A stretch of 64,000 nucleotides of DNA, from assembly GCA_003260075.1 (NCBI GenBank), contig QLIY01000623.1, forward strand, positions 27,678 through 91,677, given 5' to 3'. Below the pieces are notes generated by a model. The model saw nothing but the letters and a program-made list of their open reading frames with translations, ran no database searches and had not been told where the DNA came from. Below, in pieces: positions 1 to 12,390 of this stretch. Every line of letters begins with the position of its first letter. Positions within the stretch are counted from its first letter, which is position 1. The position numbers were made by a program, and so were the translations under genes. The DNA comes from Phallusia mammillata. Taxonomy: Eukaryota > Chordata > Ascidiacea > Phlebobranchia > Ascidiidae.

Positions 1-492
1 CCGATATTTTCTATAGCCCTTGGTATCAATATGCTTAGTATTCAGCGTAGAGCCTAAATTGTAAACTACTTGGTACCCCAGGGCAGCGGTTCTCGACTTC
101 TCAAACTAATCACCATGGAAAGTAGCCAGGTGCGCCGTAATATATCTGAACAGTCCCATATGACTGTTCAATTTTATGACTATGTTTTCCATATTCCAAT
201 CAGTGGCGTGGCCAAAAGTTTTGCTTATTTCATTAGGTACACTCTGGGGTAAAAGATATCAAAAACTCTTGGTTTGGGTAAAACAACTTTGCTTTATTGT
301 TTCTAATGGCCAATATCGGAAAATAGTGATGATCACATAGCCCTGTTACGTATTTGTTGCCCAGCGTTAATATTTAAACCAGGGTTTGTAGGTTTAAAGG
401 GTGTACGGGTTTCTTGGGTTGAAATACAGGTATTTTAAGTAGTGAACTTATCCCACTAATGTTGCAATAAAAATGCTTTTTCGATGTTGCAG
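1..492. other. No gene recognised; probable intron of an upstream gene
   Basis: No convincing coding exon is visible in this stretch. If the splice acceptor at 491-492 is real, this DNA is the 3' part of an intron of a plus-strand gene lying mostly to the left of the window. The open stretches here are short and have no recognisable composition. Confidence 0.4.
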
Positions 493-599
493 ACGGCAAA
501 CTATCTTCGGACGATTCTCGTTTGCGGGAGCACAACAATCAAGCGACTCCCAGCCCTCTTCGCCTCGCTGCTTCTTTTCCTACTCCCACCACATTGTGA
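493..599 (+). CDS. Possible C-terminal coding exon of a gene entering from the left
   Basis: A pyrimidine-rich acceptor (ends ttgcag) precedes an open frame that, read in phase 1, gives a Ser/Pro/Thr-rich tail beginning GKLSSDDSRLREHNNQ and ending at TGA (597-599). The composition (acidic-basic stretch followed by SP/TP-rich residues) looks like a disordered protein C-terminus. It is not recognisable as a family. A possible polyadenylation signal (aataaa) occurs near 1487, which would give a long 3' UTR. The rest of the gene is outside the window, so function cannot be assigned. Alternatively this is chance; a longer overlapping frame also exists here. Confidence 0.35.
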
Positions 600-1968
600 A
601 TCTCGACCAAAGGTGTCTTTTTTGCGGTAAATTTGAGTGGATCCACTTGCCACAACAATGCAACCCTTATGTGTGTGTTTTTTTCTATTTACCGTTTGTG
701 GTACGTTTGTTAAAAGTTGTATGAATTTATACGTATAGCTGCTTCTTTATAAATCTTGCGACATTGTGTTCCGACTTGCTGACTGAGACGCCACGTGTCA
801 CGTTATAAGCGTACTTGTATGTTTTGCGTTGAAAATCGTGGTGCTATCTAGTTAATTGTATAAAATAAGGTTTAATAGCCAGCTATATGTCACTAAATGC
901 ATTTTTCACTTTGAAGGTGCTACAGCACACGCGTGTATACCTAATTTCCACAACGCATTCCTTGCAAAACCATTATTCGTGTGTATTGAAATGAACAAGC
1001 AAAATATTGCATTTATAAGTTTGTGTCTGTATCAACTTGTCGATATTTTGGACGTTCGGCTTATTACTGTACAGTGATATTTTTCGCATCTCCCCATTCA
1101 GTGTTGCTATTGTGACGAAAACCGTATTGTTGTGTATTTGATGTTGATAGCTGTGCTGCATTTGCTAGAAGTCTTTTGATAAAGAGATAACTATTTTCCC
1201 ATCGTTTGTCCCTGTTAATCATCTCCAAAAACTGTGGGATGTTCAAGGCCATTATATTTGTCTAAGGCGTGAATTCGTGACTTTTTGCTGCGCGGATTAG
1301 TATATTGCTACGTGTTTTCGTGCCAAATTGGGGTTTATCTCAATCTTGTTCCGTTTTGTACTGTGCGTTGGAAAGCGTTGAATTTAGAAGCGATAATATT
1401 GTTGTTTGAATCGTGTCCAGTTACTTGTTACCTCCCTTATTTCATGTTGTGTGGAATTCAGCAGCGCATAAGCTGTTGGAACTTGCAATAAATTTCTTCT
1501 TGCTCTTGTTAATGTTGTTGAGTTTTTAGCCTGTGAGTTAAATGACAAATGGAAAAAAATATATTGACGTACAAATGATTTTTAATGCGGTAAGACTGTA
1601 AATTATCGACATCGGTTAATCCGGACACTTTTTTTTGGTTCAAACGACTCCATATTACTGAGGTTTACGGTAGTTGTTTGTGCAATGCTTGGTTGTAAAC
1701 GGCGTGCGAAATTGAAAAGTTGTAACAAACCGAGCTTTCTGTTCGTAAAAACTGCTACCATTATAAAATTTAACATGAACCATGAAATGTTGTAGCATGG
1801 CAACAGCCAATTCAAAAGAGCAAGTCACAGACTAAGCTGGTACAAAAATGAAGTGCAAATTCATGTTGTGTTAAAAATAATAATTAGTCATGACGATTGT
1901 GGTAAGAAATAATTATGTGCACGTAAAATCCGCGCAAAACACTGGACAGCGTGTAAAACTTTCCACGC
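600..1968. other. Intergenic or 3' UTR, no gene seen
   Basis: AT-rich sequence with only short unrelated open frames on both strands. An aataaa near 1487 and the convergent arrangement of the flanking candidate genes suggest that part of it is 3' UTR. I see no repeat or RNA gene. Confidence 0.45.
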
Positions 1969-3799
1969 TCAGTTGATGCCCTGGCACTGGTTCTGGGTGA
2001 TGTCAAAGTGATTGCCAGGTCCTTTTATCATTTCCACGTCGCAAGATTCATCCTGGTAGATTAAAAAATAGCATTTGTTGGAGGTGGTTGTTCGCATGAA
2101 GACCTTTTGAGGAAGAGTTCTAAGCGGCCCAAAATTCGGACCCGAAACCCGGCCCCAACCAGAATCGATTTCGAGAAGCCAGTTTAGCCCCGAAAGTTTG
2201 ATTGACAGGCTTATAATACAAAAGAAGACATACACAATGGACAACGGCCTACGACGTTTTAGGACTGTTGGGCATCAGGTTATATCCAGAAACTAGCTAC
2301 TTGGATAGATAATTATCTATAATCTATGGTTGAAAATTACGGGCACATAATGTATCGTCACGCCCGAATCAATCCCGTTGGTTGAATAAACAAAATCGCG
2401 GACCCGGCCCAAACCGGACCCGAAAAGTCTCGCCCAACTTACAACTCTTTTCAATGGTAATATTTTGCTCTGTAAGTTCTTTACAATGTTACGTAACAGT
2501 GCGATCACGACTTGGTAGCTGTTTTTTTTTTGTGAATCAAATTGCTAGCAACCAAATCAGTTCAAACTCACAGTGCCATCCTGATTAGCGTCCAAGGTGA
2601 GTTTGTACTTGGTGCCTTCGTCAGAAACAACCTTGGTGCAAGACAACAATTTTCCGAACGTGAAATGACTTTGTTGTAATTCCGGCATATCCATCATTCC
2701 TGGCATGTTCATCGCCGCGTTTTCGTTGTCGATGTTCTCGTTGATAATCTCCTTCGCTTTGGCAAAGATTGCCTACAAATAGAAAACTTTGGTGAATTGG
2801 CTTATGTGCACTTTTGTCAAGTTTAAATCACGACTATTTAATGTTTCTATTACAGAAGAAATCTACTTCGAGAACTTGAGAAAATTATTTTTTAATTTTA
2901 GCCTATGTTGGGGTAATATGTACGATTGACATTATGGAGACAGGAAAACAGTATCATTCCGGGTATATCTATGTGGTATTAACTTTGTCTTAAATCATAG
3001 CAAGAAAAATACATGTTGGCAGTTCTATAGTATTTGGAATAAGTTACACTACATCTTACATCTTGCTCTTCGGCGCACGGTGTTTCTCCAGATCTTTTCC
3101 AAAAGCCTCCGTTTCTCTGTTCCTGACAACTGTAGCCCCGAATGTCAGGCCCAAGCCCCTCAAGAACTGCAACTTCAGCTGAACAACCGACCGGGTGACC
3201 GTCGTTTCTGCGAGCGCGCATTTGCATGTTCACTATTGTTCTGTGACTAGCGATTGCGGAGTTGTACTCTTTCTAAAATTCAACAACAAATTGTTTAAAA
3301 ACAATCATTTAAATTAATCGAACGCCCCCTCAACGTTTTCAAAACCGCATGGGTGTACAAAAGCATTATGAAGTGAGAGAATTATCTAGCGCTTCAGTAT
3401 CATGCAGAAGTAGCCTACCAGCTCTTGAAAAATTAAAATAGTAATAATATTACAGAATATTGTAACTACATTGTTAAAACACAAGATATTATTGACACAT
3501 TTGTTATGTAGCACAAAAAACAAAATGTCAACCTAAAGTTGTTTCCAATTTATTTTCTTCAATATAGGCTAGCCTATCCGGGTTATTTGCAAGGTCGTGA
3601 AAGAATAGGTACACACTATCAAAGATTTCCTGCCTACCTTTGTTTTGAAAGACTGAAGGGATTCATAATTAAGATCGGTTTTCATTCGCCTTGAAACTTC
3701 TTGCATTGTTTGTCTTGCAAGGTCTTGCATGTCACTATCATCAACATTGGCCTGCGTTTGACACAACGCCACCAACACAAACACCACAACTAACTTCAT
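1969..3799 (-). CDS. Secreted protein, cystatin-like C-terminal half
   Basis: Four coding exons on the minus strand, 3638-3799, 3060-3272, 2572-2772 and 1969-2052, all joined in phase 0, give about 219 residues. The start chosen is the ATG at 3799, followed by a clear signal peptide (MKLVVVFVLVALCQTQA). The mature chain is acidic to basic with six cysteines. The third and fourth exons read ...SCTKVVSDEGTKYKLTLD... then DESCDVEMI and a final NQCQG. This resembles the cystatin fold pattern of a QxVxG-like loop region, a TKYKL strand and two disulfide-forming cysteine pairs, but the canonical QxVxG is not seen. Family assignment is therefore an inference. It could be a cystatin/latexin/cathelicidin-pro-domain relative or an unrelated secreted protein. 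It is divergent from the GPATCH2-like gene. Confidence 0.65.
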
Positions 3800-3807
3800 T
3801 TTTGTCA

Positions 3808-4003
3808 ATTCGTAAATCTTAATCTGAAAGCAATACAGAAAGTTGAGCTTAACGATTCGCTTCTAAAACTCACAACACATATCCTGAAAATCTGAATCTA
3901 AATTCGTAAATCTTAATCAAATCTTAATCTAAAGGCAATACAGATAGATGAGCTTAACGATCCGCTTCTAAAACTCACAACATATGTCCTGAAAACACAC
4001 AAC
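3808..4003. repeat. Imperfect tandem duplication, about 95 bp unit, upstream of the secreted-protein gene
   Basis: Two adjacent copies share attcgtaaatcttaatct, then gcaatacag, gagcttaacgat, cgcttctaaaactcacaac and cctgaaaa, with scattered substitutions and a short extra 'aaatcttaatc' in the second copy. The duplication lies immediately upstream of the minus-strand ATG, so it probably covers the 5' UTR or proximal promoter. Confidence 0.7.
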
Positions 4004-4962
4004 GTTTTTTTATAACTGTAACTTTTTGGCGACTGTCGATTTTGTCTCTTGCCTATTATGACTTGAAGATGTGTAGAACCAACCTTGAGTGCTGCCCCTA
4101 TCTTGTTGGACAAACCTTGTTTCGTGAGGAAGTTAATATTTGCTTTCTGGGCGAGACTCGTTCTGTCGTGGCCTATTAGGTTTTCTGTTTGAGTATGTTG
4201 TAAAAGTCTACGTGACAGTTGGCTTGTATCTAATTTACCTCCTAGTACAGTTTATCACGATTACGTTCACGAATCATAATCCACTGAAATAAATGTTGAT
4301 TTGGCAAAAATATTTGTATTTAGAAAAAAGAATAATTAATATCAAGCAAAACTATTTTTCCACAGAGATCATAATTTAACGCTTGACATAATTTCACCAG
4401 AGCGTGCAATGCACACACGCAATGCACGTGATTGTGCACTGCAACGTGTGTGTGCGTGCATCGTGACCGCGCATACGTGCTGCTGTCACCACTGAATGCT
4501 GGGACAGAAAGCTAGTACCACTACGTTTTGTTTTATATTGGTAAACAAAACATGTGTGTTTGCTTTTATTTCGGTTGCTGATTGCATAAAAGTTTAACTG
4601 TTTTATACAACATATTATAGACGAATAGTTTTTTGTGTTAAGAGTAAATAATTGTCCATGATACGTATTACGGTATTACAGTAACTAATAATTACACTAT
4701 AAAAGTGGCATTTATTTTTGTCAAACACTTGTTTTTTAAAGTTATTAAGAGTTCTGTTGTAAATGTGGCTATTGCTTCTGGTTGGAAGATATGCTGAAAC
4801 CCTATTACAGGAAGACTTATAATCATAATAATTTGTACATATTTTAGAACATTTTGTTTAAAAAGTTGAATTTGTAAATAAAAACTAAAACACACTTTGT
4901 ACAAGAAGAGTAATTGTAATTGGTGTTGGTTTCTCAGTTTGTTCTACACCCATGCCTTGAAA
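4004..4962. promoter_or_regulatory. Divergent intergenic region between the secreted-protein gene (-) and GPATCH2-like gene (+)
   Basis: No coding exon is apparent. A local GT/CA-rich patch at about 4390-4480 contains alternating gtgtgtgcgtgc and an E-box cacgtg (near 4426). It is a plausible shared control region because the two flanking genes are transcribed away from each other; this is inferred from position only. Confidence 0.35.
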
Positions 4963-7345
4963 ATGGAAGAGCTTGTACAAGATCTGACATCAGCATTGGA
5001 AGAATCAGAGCAAGTTAAAGTGGAAGTGGAAGAGGAAAGTCCAATTGAAGAGGACCTGTTGAGAAAAAGGAGAATTCGAAAGCGTCGTCCTCCACCTTGT
5101 CCATCACCAAACAAACTGAAAGAACTTAGCAGCACGAATTCTGGTTCGCTTACCCCAGTAAACAGCAGTAACGGATACAGAAAAATTGCCACTCAAAGTG
5201 GTTCTGACACTGAAAATGGATTTGTGCTTCCAGCCATAATCCGTAAGCACAGACGACGGAAAATCAAACACATGGAAATTGACTTGTTGCACAAAGAGAA
5301 TAAACCAAGCAAGCAAATTGAAAAGAAGTGCAAAAAGATGGAAATCGAATGTGTTCAACTTGAGAGCACTTTGCAAAAAAACAAACTAAAATGTGACGAA
5401 GAAAGCGGAATTAGTGCAAGTGATGATTCAAATGATGACATTGATGGACAGGTTGTTTAAAACTGTTCTGTTTTATTGTTGTGTACTAATCTTCTAGAAG
5501 TTTTGTCAGTTTGAAGCAAGTATTTTCAGTTGAAATAATCTACGGTGGCTGAAAGTAAACTTATCAAAAAGTTGTTTTTAGTTTGACAGAATTTTTACTT
5601 GCTTTAAATTGTAAACCATAATTTGCATGTTGATAGGATGGAGATGATGAAATGACTGATTTCTACAATGAACCAGGTGGATCAGTTTGTGGCATTCCTT
5701 GCATTATACCGTGGTGGGAAGATGAAGCTGTGGATGACATTAAACTGAAAAGCATAATCAGTGGAGCCCTGCCATGTTTAACTGAATCCAGTCAAAAAGG
5801 TGTTTGATGTAAATTTATTAACACAATCAATATTTCAAATATCTCTACCATTGTAACAAAAAAAATTGGTAGTTTTTGCTGAAAAACAATTCTCCATGTT
5901 TGGAATACCTATAAATAACAATTTTACACTAGTTTCACTATTGCAGGATTTCATGCCAGGGTAAATAGATTACCTGGAATGGCTGCCCGCTCTATAAGAA
6001 GGGGACGCAGAAGACATAAACTGAAGGTAAATAACACTGCAAGTACAGTTATCAAAACCAATTGAGTTAAGAACAATTAAAATTTGTTAAACATTTGTTG
6101 TTTAGTCATTTATAAAATAAACTTTTGTCTCATAGTTTACACGAAAACCCTCAAAAATAAAAAATTCTTTAACTTATTGGAACCTAGAAAAACGTTTAAC
6201 AATTAACAAAGTTATGACAAACCCTCCACCAATAAGTATTTGTGTATTTAGAGCTTGTCTGCCAGATCAGCAATTGTGGTTAAGTGTGGTAGACCTTTTT
6301 TCTTACATGCTTACAAAGCTGTTCTTGCTCAGTGTCTGCATTCAAGCATGTAGCATTGCAGCTGGCAGCACGACTTGTAATGTTGTTTGTAATATATTTT
6401 TATATTGTGCAGAAAACTGGTGAAAAAATGCCCTGCAGTGCAGAAATGCCAAGACATGGGTTAGTAGATATTTTTCAGTATGTGGATAAATTTTGTTAGC
6501 ATGTCTATTTAAAGCTGATAATGTTTAGAATGAAAAACTATAAAAGAAGGAAAACTGAAAATCTGCTGGAAGGTAAGAAATGTTGTCTACTGATGTTTGA
6601 TTGCCAGTTTTGCTTTGGTGTTTAGTTTTCTATGCAATTTAATGATAAAACTCTGTACTTAATTTGACACATAAATCAAATTATATTTTATAAATTTGTT
6701 TTGAATTGCTATTTATGGGTCCCATTCCCTGAAGGGGACACATGTTGATTTTTTTTTAAACTTACACAGATGGTAGATATAGTTATGTAGATGTACATCC
6801 CATTTTGTTTGTCTTGATAACGCCAGAATTTACCCAACTAGCCCTCTAAAATGGGTGAGTTTTTAAGCATTGTCGGAATTGGCTGAAATTTGGATAGCTT
6901 GTAGAATATGCCATTTGTATGTGTAGATTGTTGTGTTCAACCCTGTAGCCCCAACATTTAATATGGGACCCATGATGGGTTTAATATCAGGAATATATTG
7001 ACGGTTATAGTGTATGTGCATTGGCAATATGTGCTAAGCCACCCTTCTAGTTTCTACATAACAAATGTTTTCTGCATAAGTACAAATGCGTAACCATCAA
7101 GAAACTGTTTTGTCTCATTTTTGGTGATGATTCATGTTTTCAAAATTCAGTTACGTTGTATTTTAGACATTGCTGCTGAAATTGGAACATCCACAAGCCT
7201 GCCAATACCAGAGACAAACGCTGGTCACCAAATGTTAAGAAGCATGGGCTGGAAGCCTGGTGAAGGACTTGGCATAAATGGACAGGGAATGCACAATCCA
7301 ATAATTGCCACAAAACGAAACAAAAGAAGTGGATTTGGCACCTAG
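4963..7345 (+). CDS. GPATCH2: G-patch domain-containing protein 2-like
   Basis: Six exons (4963-5451, 5637-5799, 5947-6026, 6413-6459, 6529-6572, 7167-7345) join in phase to give about 333 residues. The N-terminus MEELVQDLTSALEESEQ matches the conserved GPATCH2 start, which is why the ATG at 4963 is preferred over upstream in-frame starts. Next come Lys/Arg-rich and acidic tracts, then FHARVNRLPGMAARSIRRGR, a block conserved in GPATCH2. The C-terminal G-patch is at about residues 290-325 (ETNAGHQMLRSMGWKPGEGL...). G-patch proteins activate DEAH helicases such as DHX15 in RNA processing in the nucleus; that role is known for the family, not shown here. It is shorter than the roughly 528-residue vertebrate protein, mainly in the central region. 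Intron 5 holds a repeat. Confidence 0.92.
6716..7060 (-). repeat. Solo copy of the 12.4-17.2 kb repeat family, inside GPATCH2-like intron 5
   Basis: It begins tatgggtccc and contains cagatggtagatatagttatgtag, ccctaaaatgggtgag and the cggaattggctgaaattt block. All of these recur in the large repeat at 12.4-17.2 kb. It ends with a stretch (gttatagtgtatgtgc ... gtgctaagccaccc) shared with the small palindromic element at 13149-13307. Confidence 0.8.
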
Positions 7346-8085
7346 CTAACATTTTACCTGCAACCCATTTTTGTTTGATTTTACAGATTTATATATTTTT
7401 TTATTCTCTCAGTCCTCTTATCGTTTCTTGTACGTGATGCATTCTGATAAACTGGTTTTAAACTTGGCATTGTTGCCATGTTTTAGGTGTAGCCATTTTC
7501 ACTGTTATTTATGTTTTTGTTCAGTCAACTGCCACTCATTTTTGCTAAAAGCAAGCTGCTTTTTTCAGTGATGTACTATGTCACACAAACAGTGCAAAGA
7601 TGATCACCAACCTGAAATTTGGTAACATGGTATGCTTGACAATGAATTTCAAATTGATTATTTTCCCAACTCTTTGGAAAAATGAAAGAGATACTATGCA
7701 TTTAAGGCTTTAGGCCAATGTTTAAGTTCTTGTTTGTAAAAAATATCTGTGGTCAATAAATCAAGCTTTTTGCTTTGTTTCTTACAACATGGACCTCATA
7801 CTGATCATGTTAACTCTTGTTTAAACAATAAACTTGTTTGAAAATATGAATTTGTGTGATTGTGCTTTAATAATATCTGTTTTTATCCAAACTCTAGAAT
7901 TAAATGTTATATTCATTTTAGCAAAATATATGCAAACATGTTGCTAATTTGCAGTTACCAATGAAGATAAAACTGTACTATGTTTTACAGGATGCAGTTT
8001 TTATGGTTTTACACAAATGCATTAAATTAATGTGACTGTTTTCCTAGTTGTATGTACATGTAGTTTTTATGTCCATTTTCAAAAA
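7346..8085. other. 3' UTR of the GPATCH2-like gene and intergenic spacer
   Basis: Two aataaa polyadenylation signals lie near 7755 and 7826, so transcription of the upstream gene probably ends by about 7.85 kb. The remaining roughly 230 bp would hold the promoter of the GMC oxidoreductase gene. No other gene is visible. Confidence 0.5.
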
Positions 8086-11000
8086 ATGCTAAAACAAGCA
8101 GGCTACGTGGCACTGTTTGCTGTTCTTTTGTTTTTAATTTTTAAACGGCAGAGATCAATTGCCAGGGAAACATTCGATGATGAATATGACTTCATTGTTG
8201 GTAAGTAAAGTTCTGGATGGACGAAATAACTTAATTGGACTGCTTAATTGCCTATATGTGACGTATAATTGCCTATGGCACTAGTTTAGTCTATCGGCAA
8301 ATTAAAATGAAAAAAGTTTGTCAATAAATTAAACTTGACAAACTTTTCTCCACGTATTCTGCAGTTTACCTTGCGGAAAAGATGCAGGCAAGAAAGTGCA
8401 TGTAGTTCTAACACATTGATGCGCAATACTTTCTAGACTTCTGTCAGAATTTCTCCGTGTGATAAAGGGTCAAACTTATTTTAATGCACATCATTGATTT
8501 TTTATCTGTAGTTGGAGGAGGAACTACTGGTGCTGCTGTAGCAGGTCGTCTGAGTGAGACAAGCGCAAAGTAGGACATGTTGTATTTTAGATCTCAGGTT
8601 TTGGAATATTGTTTAAAGTAAACTTTCTCTATTACTTTAAAGGGTGTTGGTCCTAGAGGCTGGGGATGAAGACTATTTTGATCCCTTGACAAGTGTGCCA
8701 GTTCTCGGGTTGTTTAGTCCAGGGACATCCAGGGATTGGCAGTACATGATTGAACCACAAAAAAATCTTTGCAAAAACATGTTGGATAATGTATGTTGTA
8801 ACATATTCTAGATCAAAACAAACAAATAGTCATTAATACAATATTGTACCCACCTAAACAATAGTTTTAATGTCAACTATTTATTGCTGATTATAAGCTA
8901 TCACCAACAAACAGGGTTCTTAACTGCAGCACTTTTTATTCGGGTGTTCCCTTTTGTGCTCAAAAAATCTCTCACTTTGTTCTATACACCATAAAAATTA
9001 TTATATGTTTCTAGAAAATAAGGTGGCCAAGGGGCAAGATCCTTGGTGGAAGCAGCTCAATAAATTACATGCTGTTTGTGCGTGCATGTAAAGATGACTT
9101 GGCATCTTGGGTTGATGCAGGAGCAGATGGATGGTCTTATGAGGATGTGCTCCCATATTACAAAAAATCTGAAAACTACATAATTCCGGAGTTACGTGAC
9201 AGTCCATATCATGGAAAAAATGGAAGAGTTACTGTGCAACGAACCAACAAAATCCCACTGTCAAGGATTTTTATGGAAGCTGGTGAAGAACTGGGTAATT
9301 TATTTCCATTCTCTTTGTGCAGAAAAATGCCTTGTGATTACAAAAAGCTAATTACAACTGTTGGGCCAGTAATGTTTTTTTCTGGATGCAACAAAGCTAT
9401 GGTCAACCTAATTACCATCATAGTACTGCAACTACTTGTTGTTTTTTGTATAATGTAACATCACTGGTGGTTGTCAGTTTGTATTCTTTTTACAGGTTTC
9501 CCAATTAATGATGATTATAATGGTGAATCTATGGATGGATTTGCATATTTTCACCAAGCTATTAAAGATGGGTACAGACAAAACTCTGCTACAGCCTACT
9601 TGCGACCAGTAGCTTACTCAAGGTTTTATCAGCTTTAGTTTTCCAATCTGCTTAACATTGGATTATTTTAATGAATTTTTAATCTTTCATAATATTTATT
9701 TGCAGACAGGATCATCTACATATTGTTGTACGTGCTCGTGTCACTAAAGTTTTGTTTGATGACAAAAAGAATGCAGTTGGAGTTGAAATAGAAAGAGATG
9801 GCAAGAAATACACAATCAAAGCTAAAAAAGAAATCATTCTTTCAGCTGGGGCAATAGAAAATCCACATATTTTGATGCTTTCTGGCATCGGACCTAAGAA
9901 ACATCTTCAAAACAACAAGGTAATGCTGAAAAACTGTTACTTATTTTCGACTTCTGAAGCAGATTTCAGTTGAGATGGGCAAGAAGCCTCATGACTCTAA
10001 AAATCAAAATGATTGCTGACAACTAAACGCATCTGTTTAATTGCATGAGGGAATTTTGTGGTAATTTATTCACAACATTTTTTGTGGTAATTACATGGCA
10101 GCAAAAGTTTGGAATTTACAATTGCTAGCAATTTAACTAGATTCAAATTCATGTTTATGTTGGTTTACTTTGCAAAAATATGTTTTTAGATTGAGGTTAT
10201 TTCTGATCTTCCTGGTGTTGGATCTAATTTGGAAGACCATGTCATGGTGCCTTCATTTTTTCATGCTCCAAATGTTTCTCATCAACTGCTTTCAACAAAA
10301 ACAGTAGTTGTTTTGAATTATGCAGACAGTCTTTTGAAAAAAAAAATTTACCAACAAAAAACATTTACAGATGATGTCTTCAGCATTGGAATATCTTCTT
10401 CACGGAACAGGATTAATTGCAGGAAGCATAACTGATTCGTTTGCAACAATTCGATTTAACAACAGGTAAAGCATTTATTTCTAATCTTCCTGTGGTGTTT
10501 TATAACATGCTGCATATGTTTTTCAGTCGTTTACCCCAAGGGCAATTGTTTTTCGGGGGCCTGGAAATGGATGTTGAAACTTTTAAGACAATGTACATGA
10601 CAGCAGGAAACCTACAACCAGAGGTGAGATTTATTCAGGCATCCAAAGTATCAATATGAAACTGATAACTGATAACAGTTTACAAGCCCTGTTTTACATA
10701 TTGAAAATGTGTTTTATGGTTGTGTTGTGGTATACAAGGATACTTACATAAAACACATGCCTTCTTAATAATTTTTTTCGCTTACATTTTTAAGCATTGT
10801 ATTTATTAGATGTATAGCGGTGCAGCTAAAGAGGCAGAGGAGGAAAGAGATGGAATTGTCTATTCTTTCTACGTTGTCAGTGTGTTGTCACATGCCAAAA
10901 GTCATGGGACTATTCGCCTTAACATGACTGACCCATCCAACAAACCAATCATTGACCCAAACTACTTTAAGCACCCAGATGACATAAAAAACATGGTTGA

Positions 11001-12034
11001 AAGTATGGTGGTTTATTTGTTTTTGTTGCATTAAATGCTTGCACCTTCTTAACTAGTTGATACAGTATTACATATTTTTTTTATAAAATTCATAAACCAG
11101 TACCATGATAGAAATCACCCTTTTTAGTCAAAACAGCATATTAAGCTGCTTAATGTATAATTCAAGCATGTCTTTAAGAACTATATTCATAAAATTTGTA
11201 CAATATATCCCATACTTTTAAAGCACAAAGCGTTTGTGAAAAAACAGCTTGTTAAGTCCTTTTGTGGGTAAATGTCATTTTTTTGCTGCAACAGGTATGA
11301 AGTTAGTTAAACGTCTTTCTGAAACCAAAGCTTTCAAAGATGTCAAAGCCAAACCTGTGATTATGTATGACACATGCAATGCACTCGAAGGGTATGTTTT
11401 TAATTTTTAGGTTGAAACTTTTAATTTGTAGATACTAAACTTCAATATAAACCCAATTCTATGAAAAATGTCAATAATAATCATTTTACCTGTCTATAAA
11501 TTTTATACAGAGATAAACAGTTTGAGTGCATTGCTCGCCATGAAACATTTACTGCTTTTCATCCATGTTGTACTGCCAAGATGGGAAAGGACAAGATGTC
11601 TGTTGTGGATCCCAAATTAAAGTAAATATATCTTTTTTTAACAAATTTCAAGGAATAATTATTACTTTTATGTTTTTTAAATCTTTTGTTGCAAACCTTG
11701 ACACATTAAAAAAGTACACAATAAATTTAAAGTGGCCTGTCATTTTCCAAAATCAGTGTGATTGGGGCACAATGATTTTTGGTATGTTGGAAAACTGTTT
11801 TTCACTGACTTTAATAATACCAAAAAAACTCCCAAAATCATTACACCTTTATAACAATGGATTTCTTTTGATGACTATTTTTGTAGGGTTTATGGAGTAA
11901 AAGGGCTTCGAATTGCCGATGCATCTGTTATGCCACATGATCTCACTGGCCCCCTGCAAGCAACATGTTATATGATCGCTGAAAGACTGGCAGATTGGAT
12001 CAAATCTGATTGGAAACTTGAAAATGAAATTTAA
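8086..12034 (+). CDS. GMC oxidoreductase, choline/glucose dehydrogenase-like, membrane-anchored
   Basis: Thirteen exons (8086-8200, 8512-8569, 8643-8790, 9015-9294, 9496-9622, 9706-9919, 10190-10303, 10371-10465, 10527-10623, 10810-11002, 11295-11391, 11511-11621, 11887-12034) join in phase to about 598 residues, the usual family size. A hydrophobic N-terminal segment ([12 protein letters not shown]) suggests a membrane anchor. The FAD-binding dinucleotide motif follows as [20 protein letters not shown], with [10 protein letters not shown] behind it. GMC signature 1 is seen as [15 protein letters not shown] and signature 2 as [16 protein letters not shown]. The C-terminal substrate domain has HPCCTAKMG, containing the likely catalytic His. 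FAD-dependent oxidation of an alcohol is the family reaction; the substrate is unknown. The second catalytic position is altered: TGPLQAT replaces the usual SGNxNA. Exon 7/8 uses a roughly 67-bp intron. Confidence 0.92.
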
Positions 12035-12390
12035 ATAATAGGAGCACAATTAGTTGATACTTAAAGTGGATCTATTATTTCCTTAACTAAAACAAACTTT
12101 GTTTAAAATGCGGTACTTCATGATTGTATTATTAAGAAAACCTGTTTTAATTAATTGTAAACTAATATCGCCTTGCTGCCTTCATTGTCTGGTGCAAACC
12201 CAAAGTTTTGTTGCATGTGTGTTTAACACCCTCCAGTGGGACATTCAATGTATGTTTCAATTCATTGTTTTTGCATGTTAGACAACATGTTTACATAATC
12301 AATGTTTTTGCAAAGCTTTTCTTTATCAGCATCTATATTTGCAATACAATTGCTATACTACCAGGTTTTGTCTTACACTGCAGACCTATT
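12035..12390. other. 3' UTR / spacer after the GMC gene
   Basis: AT-rich sequence with no recognisable exon on either strand. I specifically looked on the minus strand for the missing 3' exons of the SUPT7L-like gene and did not find them. Confidence 0.4.

Noticed and set aside
4897-4962. Upstream in-frame start of the GPATCH2-like frame
   Set aside because: The conserved family N-terminus begins at MEELVQDL (4963), and the extra residues are not protein-like.
10304-10440. Uninterrupted reading of GMC exon 7 through 10435
   Set aside because: The frame loses family similarity after STKT. Splicing out about 67 bp restores the family-like [14 protein letters not shown] segment in phase.
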